The notes below the pieces were generated by a model, which was not told where the DNA came from, ran no database searches, and saw only the letters and a program-made list of their open reading frames with translations. The position numbers were made by a program, and so were the translations under genes. DNA of 64,000 bases from DASSUW01 sp963740605 (GTDB lineage: Bacteria; Actinomycetota; Thermoleophilia; Solirubrobacterales; Solirubrobacteraceae). Shown piece after piece: positions 24,886 to 33,400 of the stretch; position 1 is the stretch's first letter, and every line of letters starts with the position of its first letter. The stretch is from assembly GCA_963740605.1 (NCBI GenBank), contig CAVUFC010000018.1, forward strand, positions 682,001-746,000. Reading direction: 5' to 3'.

Positions 24886-26199
24886 ATGACCGCATCCGCC
24901 GTGGCGACGTCGCCTGGCCGCGCCCCGCTGCTCACCCGCGTTGCGAGCGCCATCCATGCCAGCTCGGCCGAGGCGCTCGTGTTCAGCGTCGCCGCTGTCG
25001 TGGCGCTCCTGCACGCGCTCGATGACGCCTTCCTTCTTCCCGGCGGCGGTGTGCCGCTCACCCAGCACGCGCTCGCCGCTTCGATCGCGCTGGTGGCGAG
25101 CGTGCTCGCCGCGCTTCGGTTCGCCTCGCTGCGGCCGGGGGTCCGCGCCGCCGTCGCCTTCACGTTCGGCCTGCTCGCGGCCGTCAATGGCGGCCGCCAC
25201 GCCTTCCACATCGTCAGCCAGGGAGGGCCGACGGCCAACGATGTCACGGGTGCTCTGGCGCTGGCGGCGGGCGTCGTGCTGGTCGGACTGGCCGCCTGGA
25301 TTCCCTTCCGCCATCGTGGCGAAGGCGCCGCGGGGCCGGTGCGCCGCTGGGCGATCCGCGTGCTGGTCCTGCCGGGATTCCTGTTCGCCGCGGCCTTCGC
25401 CTTCATGCCGGTCGGGATGGCGATCGTCGATATCCACTCGCTGCACCGGTCGATCGGCCGCCCGCCCGACGCCGCCTATGAGACGGTCAGCTTCACGGCC
25501 GACGACGACGTCCAGCTCGAGGGCTGGTACCGCCCGTCCCAGAACGGCGCAGCCGTGCTGATGATCTCGGGCGGCGGCGGCAACCGCCGCAGCACCGTAC
25601 GCCACGCCGAGATGCTCGTCCGCCACGGCTACGGCGTGCTGCTCTATGACCCGCGCGGCTCCGGCAACAGCGAGGGCACCGTCAACTCGTACGGCTGGGG
25701 CTGGGAGAAGGACGCCGCCGCGGCGCTCGCCTTCCTCGCGCAGCGCGACGACGTCGAGCCTGGGCGCATCGGTGTCCTCGGCCTCTCGACCGGTGCCGAC
25801 ATCGCGATTGACATCGCCGCCCGCCGCGATGACGTCAAGGCCGTCGTGGCCGACGGCTCAGCCGCGATCGGCTACGAGGACATCAAGGCCTACACCGACG
25901 ACACGCTGACGCGAGTGCCGATGTGGGTGCTGTTCAAGACCATCGAGGTGATCCAGGGCCGCTCCGGGCCTGAGAAGTCACTCGCCGAACAGATCGCCGC
26001 CAGCCACGCCCCGCACCTGCTCGTCTCCGCCGGTAAGCCCGAGAAGGAGTGGGGCGAGCTCTACGACACGGCCGGCGGCGCCCGCTCCGAGCTCTGGTAC
26101 CTGCCGGCGGCAGGCCACACGGCGGCGCTCAAGCAATACCCGGAGGCCTACGAGCAGCGCGTCGTCTCCTTCCTCGACACGAACCTGGGCGCGAGGTAG
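24886..26199 (+). CDS. Alpha/beta hydrolase with N-terminal membrane domain
   Basis: 437 residues. The first 190 contain about five hydrophobic segments (ALVFSVAAVVALLHAL, ASIALVASVLAALRFA, AVAFTFGLLAAV, ALALAAGVVLVGLAAWI, VLVLPGFLFAAAFAFM). A soluble alpha/beta hydrolase domain follows, with LLYDPRGSGNSEG, nucleophile elbow GLSTGADIAI (Ser) and a late AAGHTAAL (His). This is the FrsA/YqkD-like type placed at the membrane. The substrate cannot be inferred. It starts 200 bases after the NHL remnant, divergent from it. Confidence 0.83.
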   Translation: MTASAVATSPGRAPLLTRVASAIHASSAEALVFSVAAVVALLHALDDAFLLPGGGVPLTQHALAASIALVASVLAALRFASLRPGVRAAVAFTFGLLAAVNGGRHAFHIVSQGGPTANDVTGALALAAGVVLVGLAAWIPFRHRGEGAAGPVRRWAIRVLVLPGFLFAAAFAFMPVGMAIVDIHSLHRSIGRPPDAAYETVSFTADDDVQLEGWYRPSQNGAAVLMISGGGGNRRSTVRHAEMLVRHGYGVLLYDPRGSGNSEGTVNSYGWGWEKDAAAALAFLAQRDDVEPGRIGVLGLSTGADIAIDIAARRDDVKAVVADGSAAIGYEDIKAYTDDTLTRVPMWVLFKTIEVIQGRSGPEKSLAEQIAASHAPHLLVSAGKPEKEWGELYDTAGGARSELWYLPAAGHTAALKQYPEAYEQRVVSFLDTNLGAR

Positions 26200-26213
26200 G
26201 CCCGCACCGCAGG

Positions 26214-26882
26214 TCAGCGCGGCTGGCGGTTGCGCGAGCTCCAGATCGTGACCCCGAACACCAGGGCGATCGTGACCCAGAGCGAGTAGTGGCCGACGGC
26301 GTTGGCGACGTCGACCGCGGTGCGGCCGGCGAGCCAGCCCGCGCCGGCGAGCAGGGCGGTCCACACCAGCGTCCCGAGGAAGTCGAGGATGAGGAACACC
26401 CACAGGCGCATCCCGCCGTCGCCGACCGCCGCGTACACCAGAGCGGACGGGATCGGGAGCAGGTAGGCCAAGACGACGGCGAACGGGCCGAAGCGGGATT
26501 CCAGCCGGTGCAGGCGCGCGAGCCGCTTATCGGTGCGGGGACCCGGCCCGCCGGTCATCCACACGAAGACCTGGTCGCCCCACCGGCGGCCCGCCCACCA
26601 GAACGCCCAGTCGAACATCATCAGCGACGGGATCCCGAGGAAGACCGCCAACAGCATCGACGTCTCGCCGACGCGGGCACGCGCGCCCATGTTGATGATC
26701 GAGGCGGTCGAGCCGCGGATGAACTCCAACAGCGCCGGGTGCGAGGAGACCAGCGCGGGGATCAGCGGCAGCAGCGCGAACTGCATCAGCCCGCTCACGA
26801 TGAACGCGCCGATGATGATCCGGTCGTCGCGCTCGGCCCGACCGACCCAGGGCTTTAGGCCACTCGAGTCGCCAGGTGCCAT
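26214..26882 (-). CDS. DedA/VTT family membrane protein
   Basis: 222 residues from the ATG at 26882. SNARE-associated/VTT features: two re-entrant-type segments, GETSMLLAVFLGIPSLMMFD, then WWAGRRWGD, ESRFGPFAVVLAYLLPIPSA with the conserved F-G-x(n)-R/P region, and WVFLILDFLGTLVWTALLAG. DedA proteins are inner-membrane lipid scramblase or undecaprenyl-phosphate transport-like proteins. The start lies 28 bases inside the NUDIX gene, so the two are coupled. Confidence 0.85.
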   Translation of the reverse strand: MAPGDSSGLKPWVGRAERDDRIIIGAFIVSGLMQFALLPLIPALVSSHPALLEFIRGSTASIINMGARARVGETSMLLAVFLGIPSLMMFDWAFWWAGRRWGDQVFVWMTGGPGPRTDKRLARLHRLESRFGPFAVVLAYLLPIPSALVYAAVGDGGMRLWVFLILDFLGTLVWTALLAGAGWLAGRTAVDVANAVGHYSLWVTIALVFGVTIWSSRNRQPR

Positions 26883-27388
26883 GCAGCAACGGTAGCCGCA
26901 TCGCGTACCTGTCCGGAAGCGATCATCGTCTCGAACTCGGAAACCGAGAACCGGCCAACCCGCAAGTCGTGCTCGGTGGACTCCAGAGCCTGGTCCCCGG
27001 CGACGAGCGACGAGGCCCGCCAGACGTCGAACGGCTGGTTGGTGATCCCGTAGGCGAAGAACAGCCGGCCAAGGTGCTCCATGACCCCCGCGCGCAGCCC
27101 GGTCTCCTCCGCCAGCTCCCCGCGCGCAAGGTCCTCGGCAGCGGCGGAGGGGTCGTCCTCCCACGCCCCCTGCGGCAGCTCCCAGAACCGCGAGCCGATC
27201 GGGTGGCGGTGCTGCTCGACGAGCCAGACGGAGCCCCCATCGACAGGCACGATCACCGCCGCCGGCGGTTTCTCCACCCACGCGTACAGCCCGGGCGTCC
27301 CGTCCGCCCGCTCCGTCGTGTCCTCACGGAGCCGCATCCAGCGGTTCTCGTAGACGATCCGGGTGGCGGTCACGCGGGGCGGCTGCAC
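26855..27388 (-). CDS. NUDIX hydrolase (ADP-ribose pyrophosphatase-like) with altered Nudix box
   Basis: 177 residues, GTG start. Shape of an ADP-ribose diphosphatase: TATRIVYENRWMRLREDTT, LVEQHRHPIGSRFWELPQGA, then the Nudix helix ARGELAEETGLRAG. The canonical REL is GEL here (Arg to Gly) and the loop before it lacks the usual Glu spacing, so activity may be changed. The EExG metal ligands remain. It hydrolyses nucleoside diphosphate derivatives in the cytoplasm if active. Only 17 bases separate its start from that of alaS on the other strand. Confidence 0.85.
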   Translation of the reverse strand: MQPPRVTATRIVYENRWMRLREDTTERADGTPGLYAWVEKPPAAVIVPVDGGSVWLVEQHRHPIGSRFWELPQGAWEDDPSAAAEDLARGELAEETGLRAGVMEHLGRLFFAYGITNQPFDVWRASSLVAGDQALESTEHDLRVGRFSVSEFETMIASGQVRDAATVAAWHLATRVA

Positions 27389-27389
27389 C

Positions 27390-27395
27390 TAGACT
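27390..27395 (+). promoter_or_regulatory. TAnnnT hexamer before alaS (TAGACT)
   Basis: Ends 10 nt before the alaS ATG, inside the 17-bp gap between two divergent genes. The block GCACCTAGACT is the same as that before mnmA. No ribosome site is present. Likely a -10 element of a leaderless or near-leaderless transcript. Confidence 0.45.
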
Positions 27396-27405
27396 GCATC
27401 CTCCC

Positions 27406-30024
27406 ATGACCTCGGACGAGATCCGCCAGCGGTTCCTGGAGTTCTTCGAGTCGCGCGACCACAAGCGGCTGCCGTCGGCGCCGCTCGTGCCGACCGCGTA
27501 CGACCCGTCGACGCTGCTCATCAGCGCGGGAATGCACCCGCTCAAGCCATATTTCCTGGGCCAGGAGAAGGCGCCGCACATCCGGTTGACGACCTGCCAG
27601 AAGTGCTTCCGGACTGTCGACATCGACAACGTCGGCAGCACGTTCCGGCACCTCACGTTCTTCGAGATGCTCGGGAACTTCTCGATCGGCGACTACTTCA
27701 AGCAGCAGGCGGCGGAGTTCGCGTGGGAGCTGTCGATCGAGGGCTTCGGATTCGAACCCGAGAGCATCTGGGCGACGGTCTTCGAGGGCGATGACGAGCT
27801 CGGCCTCGGCCCCGACGAGGAGGCGATCGAGGCGTGGCTGAAGATCGGCGTGCCGCGTGACCGGATCGTCGAGCTCCCGCGGTCGGAGAACTTCTGGCAG
27901 GCGGGCCCGACCGGACCGTGCGGCCCGTGCAGCGAGCTCTACCTCGACCGCGGGCTCGAGTTCGGCAAGCCCGACGACCTGCCGGGCGGCGAGAACGAGC
28001 GCTTCCTGGAGTACTGGAACCTCGTGTTCATGCAGCTCGACCAGAACCCGGTCAACACGCTCACGCCGCTGCCCGCGAAGAACATCGACACCGGCATGGG
28101 GCTCAACCGCATGGCCTCGATCCTGCAGGGCACGCAGTCGGTGTTCGAGACCGACCAGTTCGCGCCGCTGGTCGCGCTCGGTGAGGAGCTCAGCGGCAAG
28201 AAGTACGGCGAGACGTTCGAGACCGATCGCGCGCTGCGCATCCTCGCCGACCACACGCGCGGGATGAGCTTCCTGGTCGCGGACGGCGTCGTGCCCTCCA
28301 ACGAGGAGCGCGGCTACGTGCTCCGGCGCCTGATGCGCCGCGCGATCGTCCAGGGCCGGCGGATCGGGATCGAGGACGCGTTCCTGCCGAAGTTCGCCGA
28401 CGTCGTCCACGAGCTGATGGCGTCCGGCTACCCCGAGATCCACGAGCACCGGGACACGATCCAGATGTGGCTCGGCCGCGAGGAGGAGGCGTTCAACCGC
28501 ACGCTCGAGCAGGGCATGCGGCTGCTCACCGACGTCGTCGCCCGCGCGCGTCAGAACGGCGAGGAGGGCATCGGCGCCGACCAGGCGTTCCTACTCCACG
28601 ACACCTACGGCTTCCCGTTCGACCTCACGCTCGAGCTCGCGGCGGAGCAGGGTCTCGGCGTCGACGAGCAGGGCTTCGAGGAACTCATGCAGGAGCAGCG
28701 CGAGCGCGCGCGATCGAGCGCGGGCCGCGGCGGCGGACGCGATTCCGAGCGCGAACGCATCCAGGCGTTCGCCGAGTCCAGCGACCCGACGACGTTCACC
28801 GGCTACGAGACGCTCGAGCAGGCGACGGCGGTCGGCGCCGTCTCGCGCGAGAACGGGAAGGTGCTCGCGAAGCTCGTCGAGTCGCCCTTCTACGCGACCG
28901 GCGGCGGCCAGGTCGCCGACCATGGTGTCGTCGAGTGCGCGGACGGCGACTGCCGCGCGCGCGTCGTCGACGTCGTGCGGCTCGGCGACGATCAGGCACT
29001 CGTGCTCGAGCCGCTCGAGGGCGAGCTGCACGAGGGCGAGCGCGTGATCGCGCGCGTGGACCCCGAGCGCCGGCTCACCGAGCGCAACCACACCGCCACC
29101 CATCTGCTCCACGCGGCGCTGCGCGAGCGGCTCGGCATCCACGTGCGCCAGGCGGGCTCCTACGTCGGGCCCGACAAGCTGCGGTTCGACTTCACGCACG
29201 GCGCGCCGCTCACCGAGCACGAGGTGCGCGACGTCGAGGACATGGTGAACGGGCAGATCATCGCCGACTATCCCGTGCGCGCCCTCACGACCACGCTCGA
29301 CGAGGCGCGCAGCCTCGGCGCGATGGCACTGTTCGGCGAGAAGTACGGCGACGTCGTGCGGATGGTCGAGATCGGCGACGGCAACTGGTCGCGCGAGCTG
29401 TGCGGCGGCACCCATGTCCGCAGCACCGGCGTGATCGGCGTCCTGAAGATCACCACCGAGACGTCGTCGGCGGCGAACGTGCGCCGGATCGAGGCGATCA
29501 CGGGCGTGGTCGCGATCGACGAGCTGCGCCGCCACGACCGCGTGCTCGCGGAGGCGGCGCGCGTGCTGCGCACGTCGCCCGACCAGGTGGCGGAGATCGC
29601 CGCCGACCGCGAGGCCAAGCGCCGCGAGCTGGAGAAGCGGTCGCAGCAGGCGGCGCCGGTGGACGCGTCATTCGAGACCGTCGAGCTCGATGGCATCAAG
29701 GCGGCGTTCGAGATCAAGCAGGTCGACAACCCCAAGGCGCTGCCCGACCTCGCCGACCGGATCAAGAACCAGCTCGGCGACCCGGCGGTCGTCGTCCTCG
29801 GCGCGCCCGGCGAAGGGCGCGCGACGTTGATCGTGGCGGCGACGCCCGGCGCGATCGAGCGCGGCGTGAAGGCCGGCGCGGTCGTCAAGGTGGCGGCGCA
29901 GGTCGTCGGCGGCGGCGGTGGCGGCCGCGACAACATGGCCCAGGCGGGCGGACGCGAGCCGGAGAAGCTGCCGGACGCGTTGGCGGCCGCGCGCGCGGAG
30001 ATCGAGCGCGCACTCGCGGGTTGA
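27406..30024 (+). CDS. alaS: Alanyl-tRNA synthetase
   Basis: 872 residues, close to the E. coli 876. Class II core: ISAGMHPLKPYFLGQEKAPH, CQKCFRTVDIDNVG, RHLTFFEMLGNFS, NIDTGMGLNRM. The editing domain has HTATHLLHAAL and CGGTHV, which supply the zinc ligands for clearing Ser- and Gly-tRNA-Ala. The C-Ala domain ends in a Gly-rich GGGGGGRDNMAQAGG. It charges tRNA-Ala in the cytoplasm. First gene of a long co-directional block. The stop overlaps the ruvX start (TTGA). Confidence 0.98.
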   Translation: MTSDEIRQRFLEFFESRDHKRLPSAPLVPTAYDPSTLLISAGMHPLKPYFLGQEKAPHIRLTTCQKCFRTVDIDNVGSTFRHLTFFEMLGNFSIGDYFKQQAAEFAWELSIEGFGFEPESIWATVFEGDDELGLGPDEEAIEAWLKIGVPRDRIVELPRSENFWQAGPTGPCGPCSELYLDRGLEFGKPDDLPGGENERFLEYWNLVFMQLDQNPVNTLTPLPAKNIDTGMGLNRMASILQGTQSVFETDQFAPLVALGEELSGKKYGETFETDRALRILADHTRGMSFLVADGVVPSNEERGYVLRRLMRRAIVQGRRIGIEDAFLPKFADVVHELMASGYPEIHEHRDTIQMWLGREEEAFNRTLEQGMRLLTDVVARARQNGEEGIGADQAFLLHDTYGFPFDLTLELAAEQGLGVDEQGFEELMQEQRERARSSAGRGGGRDSERERIQAFAESSDPTTFTGYETLEQATAVGAVSRENGKVLAKLVESPFYATGGGQVADHGVVECADGDCRARVVDVVRLGDDQALVLEPLEGELHEGERVIARVDPERRLTERNHTATHLLHAALRERLGIHVRQAGSYVGPDKLRFDFTHGAPLTEHEVRDVEDMVNGQIIADYPVRALTTTLDEARSLGAMALFGEKYGDVVRMVEIGDGNWSRELCGGTHVRSTGVIGVLKITTETSSAANVRRIEAITGVVAIDELRRHDRVLAEAARVLRTSPDQVAEIAADREAKRRELEKRSQQAAPVDASFETVELDGIKAAFEIKQVDNPKALPDLADRIKNQLGDPAVVVLGAPGEGRATLIVAATPGAIERGVKAGAVVKVAAQVVGGGGGGRDNMAQAGGREPEKLPDALAAARAEIERALAG

Positions 30025-30419
30025 GGGTTCTGGCGCTCGACTACGGCGCGGCGCGCTGCGGCGTCGCGGTCTCCGACCCCACGGGCACGCTGGCGACGCC
30101 GCTCGAGCCTGTGCGCCGGCCCGGCACGAAGAACGGCCTCAAGCGGCTGGTGGCGGTCGTGCACGACGTGGGCGCCGAGCTCGTTGTGGTGGGCCTGCCG
30201 GTCAGCCTGCGCGGAGGGGACAGCGCCCAGACGCGCGAGGTGCGTCAATTTGCTGACCGTCTCGAGGGCCGCGTCGGCGTTCCGGTGGAGCTCTACGACG
30301 AGCGCTTCACCACGTCGCTGGCGCAGCAGGCCGGGGGAGAGGCGTCGCTGGATTCTCGCGCGGCGGCGATTCTTCTCGACGAATGGCTGAGGGTCCGGCG
30401 TCCTCCTGCCGATAGATGA
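30021..30419 (+). CDS. ruvX: RuvX/YqgF family Holliday junction resolvase-like nuclease
   Basis: 132 residues from a TTG overlapping the alaS stop. RNase H-fold motifs: LALDYGAARCGVAVSDP (first Asp), ELVVVGLPVSLRGG and YDERFTTSLA (Glu), with the terminal Asp/Asn region SRAAAILLDEWL. Family members process 16S rRNA 5' ends (pre-16S nuclease) and resemble Holliday resolvases. The alaS-ruvX-mltG order is common in Gram-positive bacteria. Three bases separate it from the PAS protein. Confidence 0.93.
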   Translation: MRVLALDYGAARCGVAVSDPTGTLATPLEPVRRPGTKNGLKRLVAVVHDVGAELVVVGLPVSLRGGDSAQTREVRQFADRLEGRVGVPVELYDERFTTSLAQQAGGEASLDSRAAAILLDEWLRVRRPPADR

Positions 30420-30422
30420 AAC

Positions 30423-33400
30423 GTGGACTCAACCACGAGCATTGGACCCACCACCGACGAGGTGCTGACCTCGGCTGCCGAAACGGCGGCCGACGATCCG
30501 CTGGACACGATCCTGCGCCAGATCGTCGGCGGCTACTTCGTGCTGACCGACGGACAGGGGTCTGTCTCCAAGTGGTCTGAGCCCGCTGAGCTGCTGTTCG
30601 GCCGCCCCGCCGAGGACATCCTCGGCCAGTCGTTCTTCGAGACGCTGATTCAGGCTCCCGTGCCGGCCGCCGCCGAGTCGTGGCGCCGCTTCCTGGAGGC
30701 CGGCGAGGCGCCGACCGCCGCCGGTCGCATCGACGTCTCCGGCCAGCAGGCCGACGGCTCGGTGTTCCCGATGGAGGCCGTCTTCGTCCCGGTCAAGCTC
30801 GACGAGGGCTTCGACTTCTCGCTCTTCCTCGAGGACCTCGGCTTCGAGCTCCCGATGAACCTGATGCTGCAGCGTATGCGCGCGCAGCACCCCGTGGTCG
30901 TCCGCGCGCTGCGCCAGGCGCTCGAGCCGGAGCCCCAGCCCTGGGAGGGCTGGCGCACGGCCGGCACGCTCGTCGTGTTCCGCCCGCTCGGCGCCACCCC
31001 GTGGATCGAGGCCGAGCTCGCCCGCCGCGAGGCCGAGCGCGCCGCGACCGACGCCGAGGTCGAAGAGCGCCTCACCAACTTCGACCCCGGCATCCAGGGC
31101 AACTCGGTCGCCGACCTCGACGACGCCGCCGCCGTGGTGGCGCGCCTGCTGTCGGCGATGGAGCGCATCGACGAGCTCGAGCGCGTCGCGCTCGGCCTGC
31201 CGGGCCAGCTCGAGGAGACCCGCCAGAGCACGGAGCGCCGCGCCGACGCCGCCGAGCGCGAGGCCCAGGCACTGCGCGCCGAGATGAATCGCGTGCTCGC
31301 GACCGCGCCCACCGGGGGCGTGGACGAGGGGCAGCAACGCGAGCTGCTCGCCCGCCTGGAGCGCCTCGAGCGCGCCAAGATGGACGCCGAGCAGGGCGCG
31401 CACGACCGTTCGCGCGCCCTCGACGCCGCCGAGACCGCCCGCCACGAGCTCACCGCCCGCCTGGACCGGCTGGAGCGCCAGCGCGCGGAGTCCTCCTCCG
31501 CCGCCGACGCCCGCCTCGCGACGGCCGTCGCCGACGCCCAGCGCAAGGCCGACGAGGCGATCGCCGAGGCCGGCCGCCGCGCCGACGAGGCCCGCGCCCT
31601 GGTCGAGACCCGCCTGGCCGAGGCCGAGCGCGGCCGTACCGCCGCGGGCGACGTCGCGACCGGAGAGCTGGTCGCCCAGCTCGAGCAGGTCCGCGCCGAG
31701 CACGAGGAGGCCGCGCAGGCCGCCAGGGCCGAGCTCGCCGCCACGATCGAGCGCCTCGAGCGCGACCGTGTCCGCGAGGCCGAGGCCGCTCGTGCCGAGC
31801 TTGCCGCCGCGCTGCAGCGCGTCGAGACCGTCCAGCGCGAGGCCGACGCCCTGCGCGAGCAGCTGACCGTCATCACGGTCGAGCGCGCCGAGGCCGGCGA
31901 GGATCGCCGTCGCCTCGAGGAGCTCGCCCGCGACGCCGAGGCCACCCGCGCCCGCATGGACGCGCTGCGCACCGAGCTGGCGCCGCTCGACTCCCTGCGC
32001 TCCGAAGTCGCCGCTCGCACCGAGGAGATCACCGAGCTCCGTCGCGAGCTCGACGCCCTCCAGGGCAGCAGCGATCTCGACGCCTTCCGCGCCGAGCTGA
32101 CCGAGCTGCAGACGACTGCTGCCGATCTGGTCGGCCTGCGCGAGCAGGTCGCCGCGCTGCGTGGCGGCGTGCCGGACATCGAGCCGCTGCGCGCCGCGAT
32201 CCCGGCCCTCGAGGCCCGCATCGACGCGGTCGCCGCGACCGCGGGTGACGCGTCCGCCTCCGACATCGCCGCCCTCGGCGCCCGGCTGGACGCGCTCCAG
32301 AGCACCACCCAGACCGACCTTTCCGAGCTCGACACGCTGCGCTCCCGTCTCGACGCGCTCCAGCACACGGCGGCCCGCCTCGAGGCGCTGGAGACGCGCC
32401 TGGATGGCGCGACCGACTCCGCCGAGCTCGACGCCCTGCGCTCCGAGATCGCCGCGCTGCACGAGGGCGCCTTCGAGCTGTCCGTCCTGCGCGGTGAGAT
32501 CGTCGCCCTGCGTGCGGGCGCCGCCGAAGCGCAGTCGCTGCGCGCGGAGCTGAACGAGCTGCGCGCCGGCACCGCCGACGTCGACGCCCTCCGGACCGAG
32601 CTGGCCGAGCTGCGCGAGACCGCCGCGTCCGTCGAGCGGCTCGACGACCTGCGCCGCCAGCAGGAGCAGGTCCGCACGTGGCTCGAAGAGGCTCGCCGCG
32701 AGCGCGACGAGTTCCGCGCCGCCGGCGAGCGCACGACCGCCCAGGTCGAGGAGCTGCGCCGCTCGCTGGAGGAGCGCGACGAGCAGCCGAGCGTCCCCGC
32801 CGACCAGGTCGTCGAGCGTGACGTCGTCGACCAGATGGGCAGCCAGGTCGACATCCTGCGCACCGCCGAGCAGGCGCTGCGGATGCGGATGGCCGACATC
32901 GCCGCCTCCGCCGACGCGACCACGCGCCGGATCGACGAGCTGAGCGAGGCCGGCGACGCCGTCGGCCATCGCATCGACGAGCTGCAGGCCCACACCGACG
33001 CCCGCCTGGCCCAGATCGACAGCGTCCGCGGTGAGGTCGCCCGCGTCGCCGACGAGGCCCGCGCCGCCGCCGAGGCCGTCCGCGGCGAGGTCGACGGTGT
33101 CCGCGCCGAGGCCGAGCGCGCCGCCGCGAGCACCGACGAGCTGCGCACCGACGTCCGCCTGAGCGGCGAGGCCGCCGACGCCGCTCGTGACGAGGCCCGC
33201 GCCGCCGCCGAGGCCGCCGAGGCCGTTCGTGCCGAGCTCGCATCCGCGACCGACGAGGCCCGCGCCGCCGCCGCGAACGCCGACGCCGCCCGCGCCGACG
33301 CGCAGAGCGCCGCCGCGCGGATCGACGCGGTCGAGGCCGCCACCGCCCGCATCGCCGAGATCGACGCCGTCGCCGCGCGCGCCGACGAGGCCGCCGCCGA

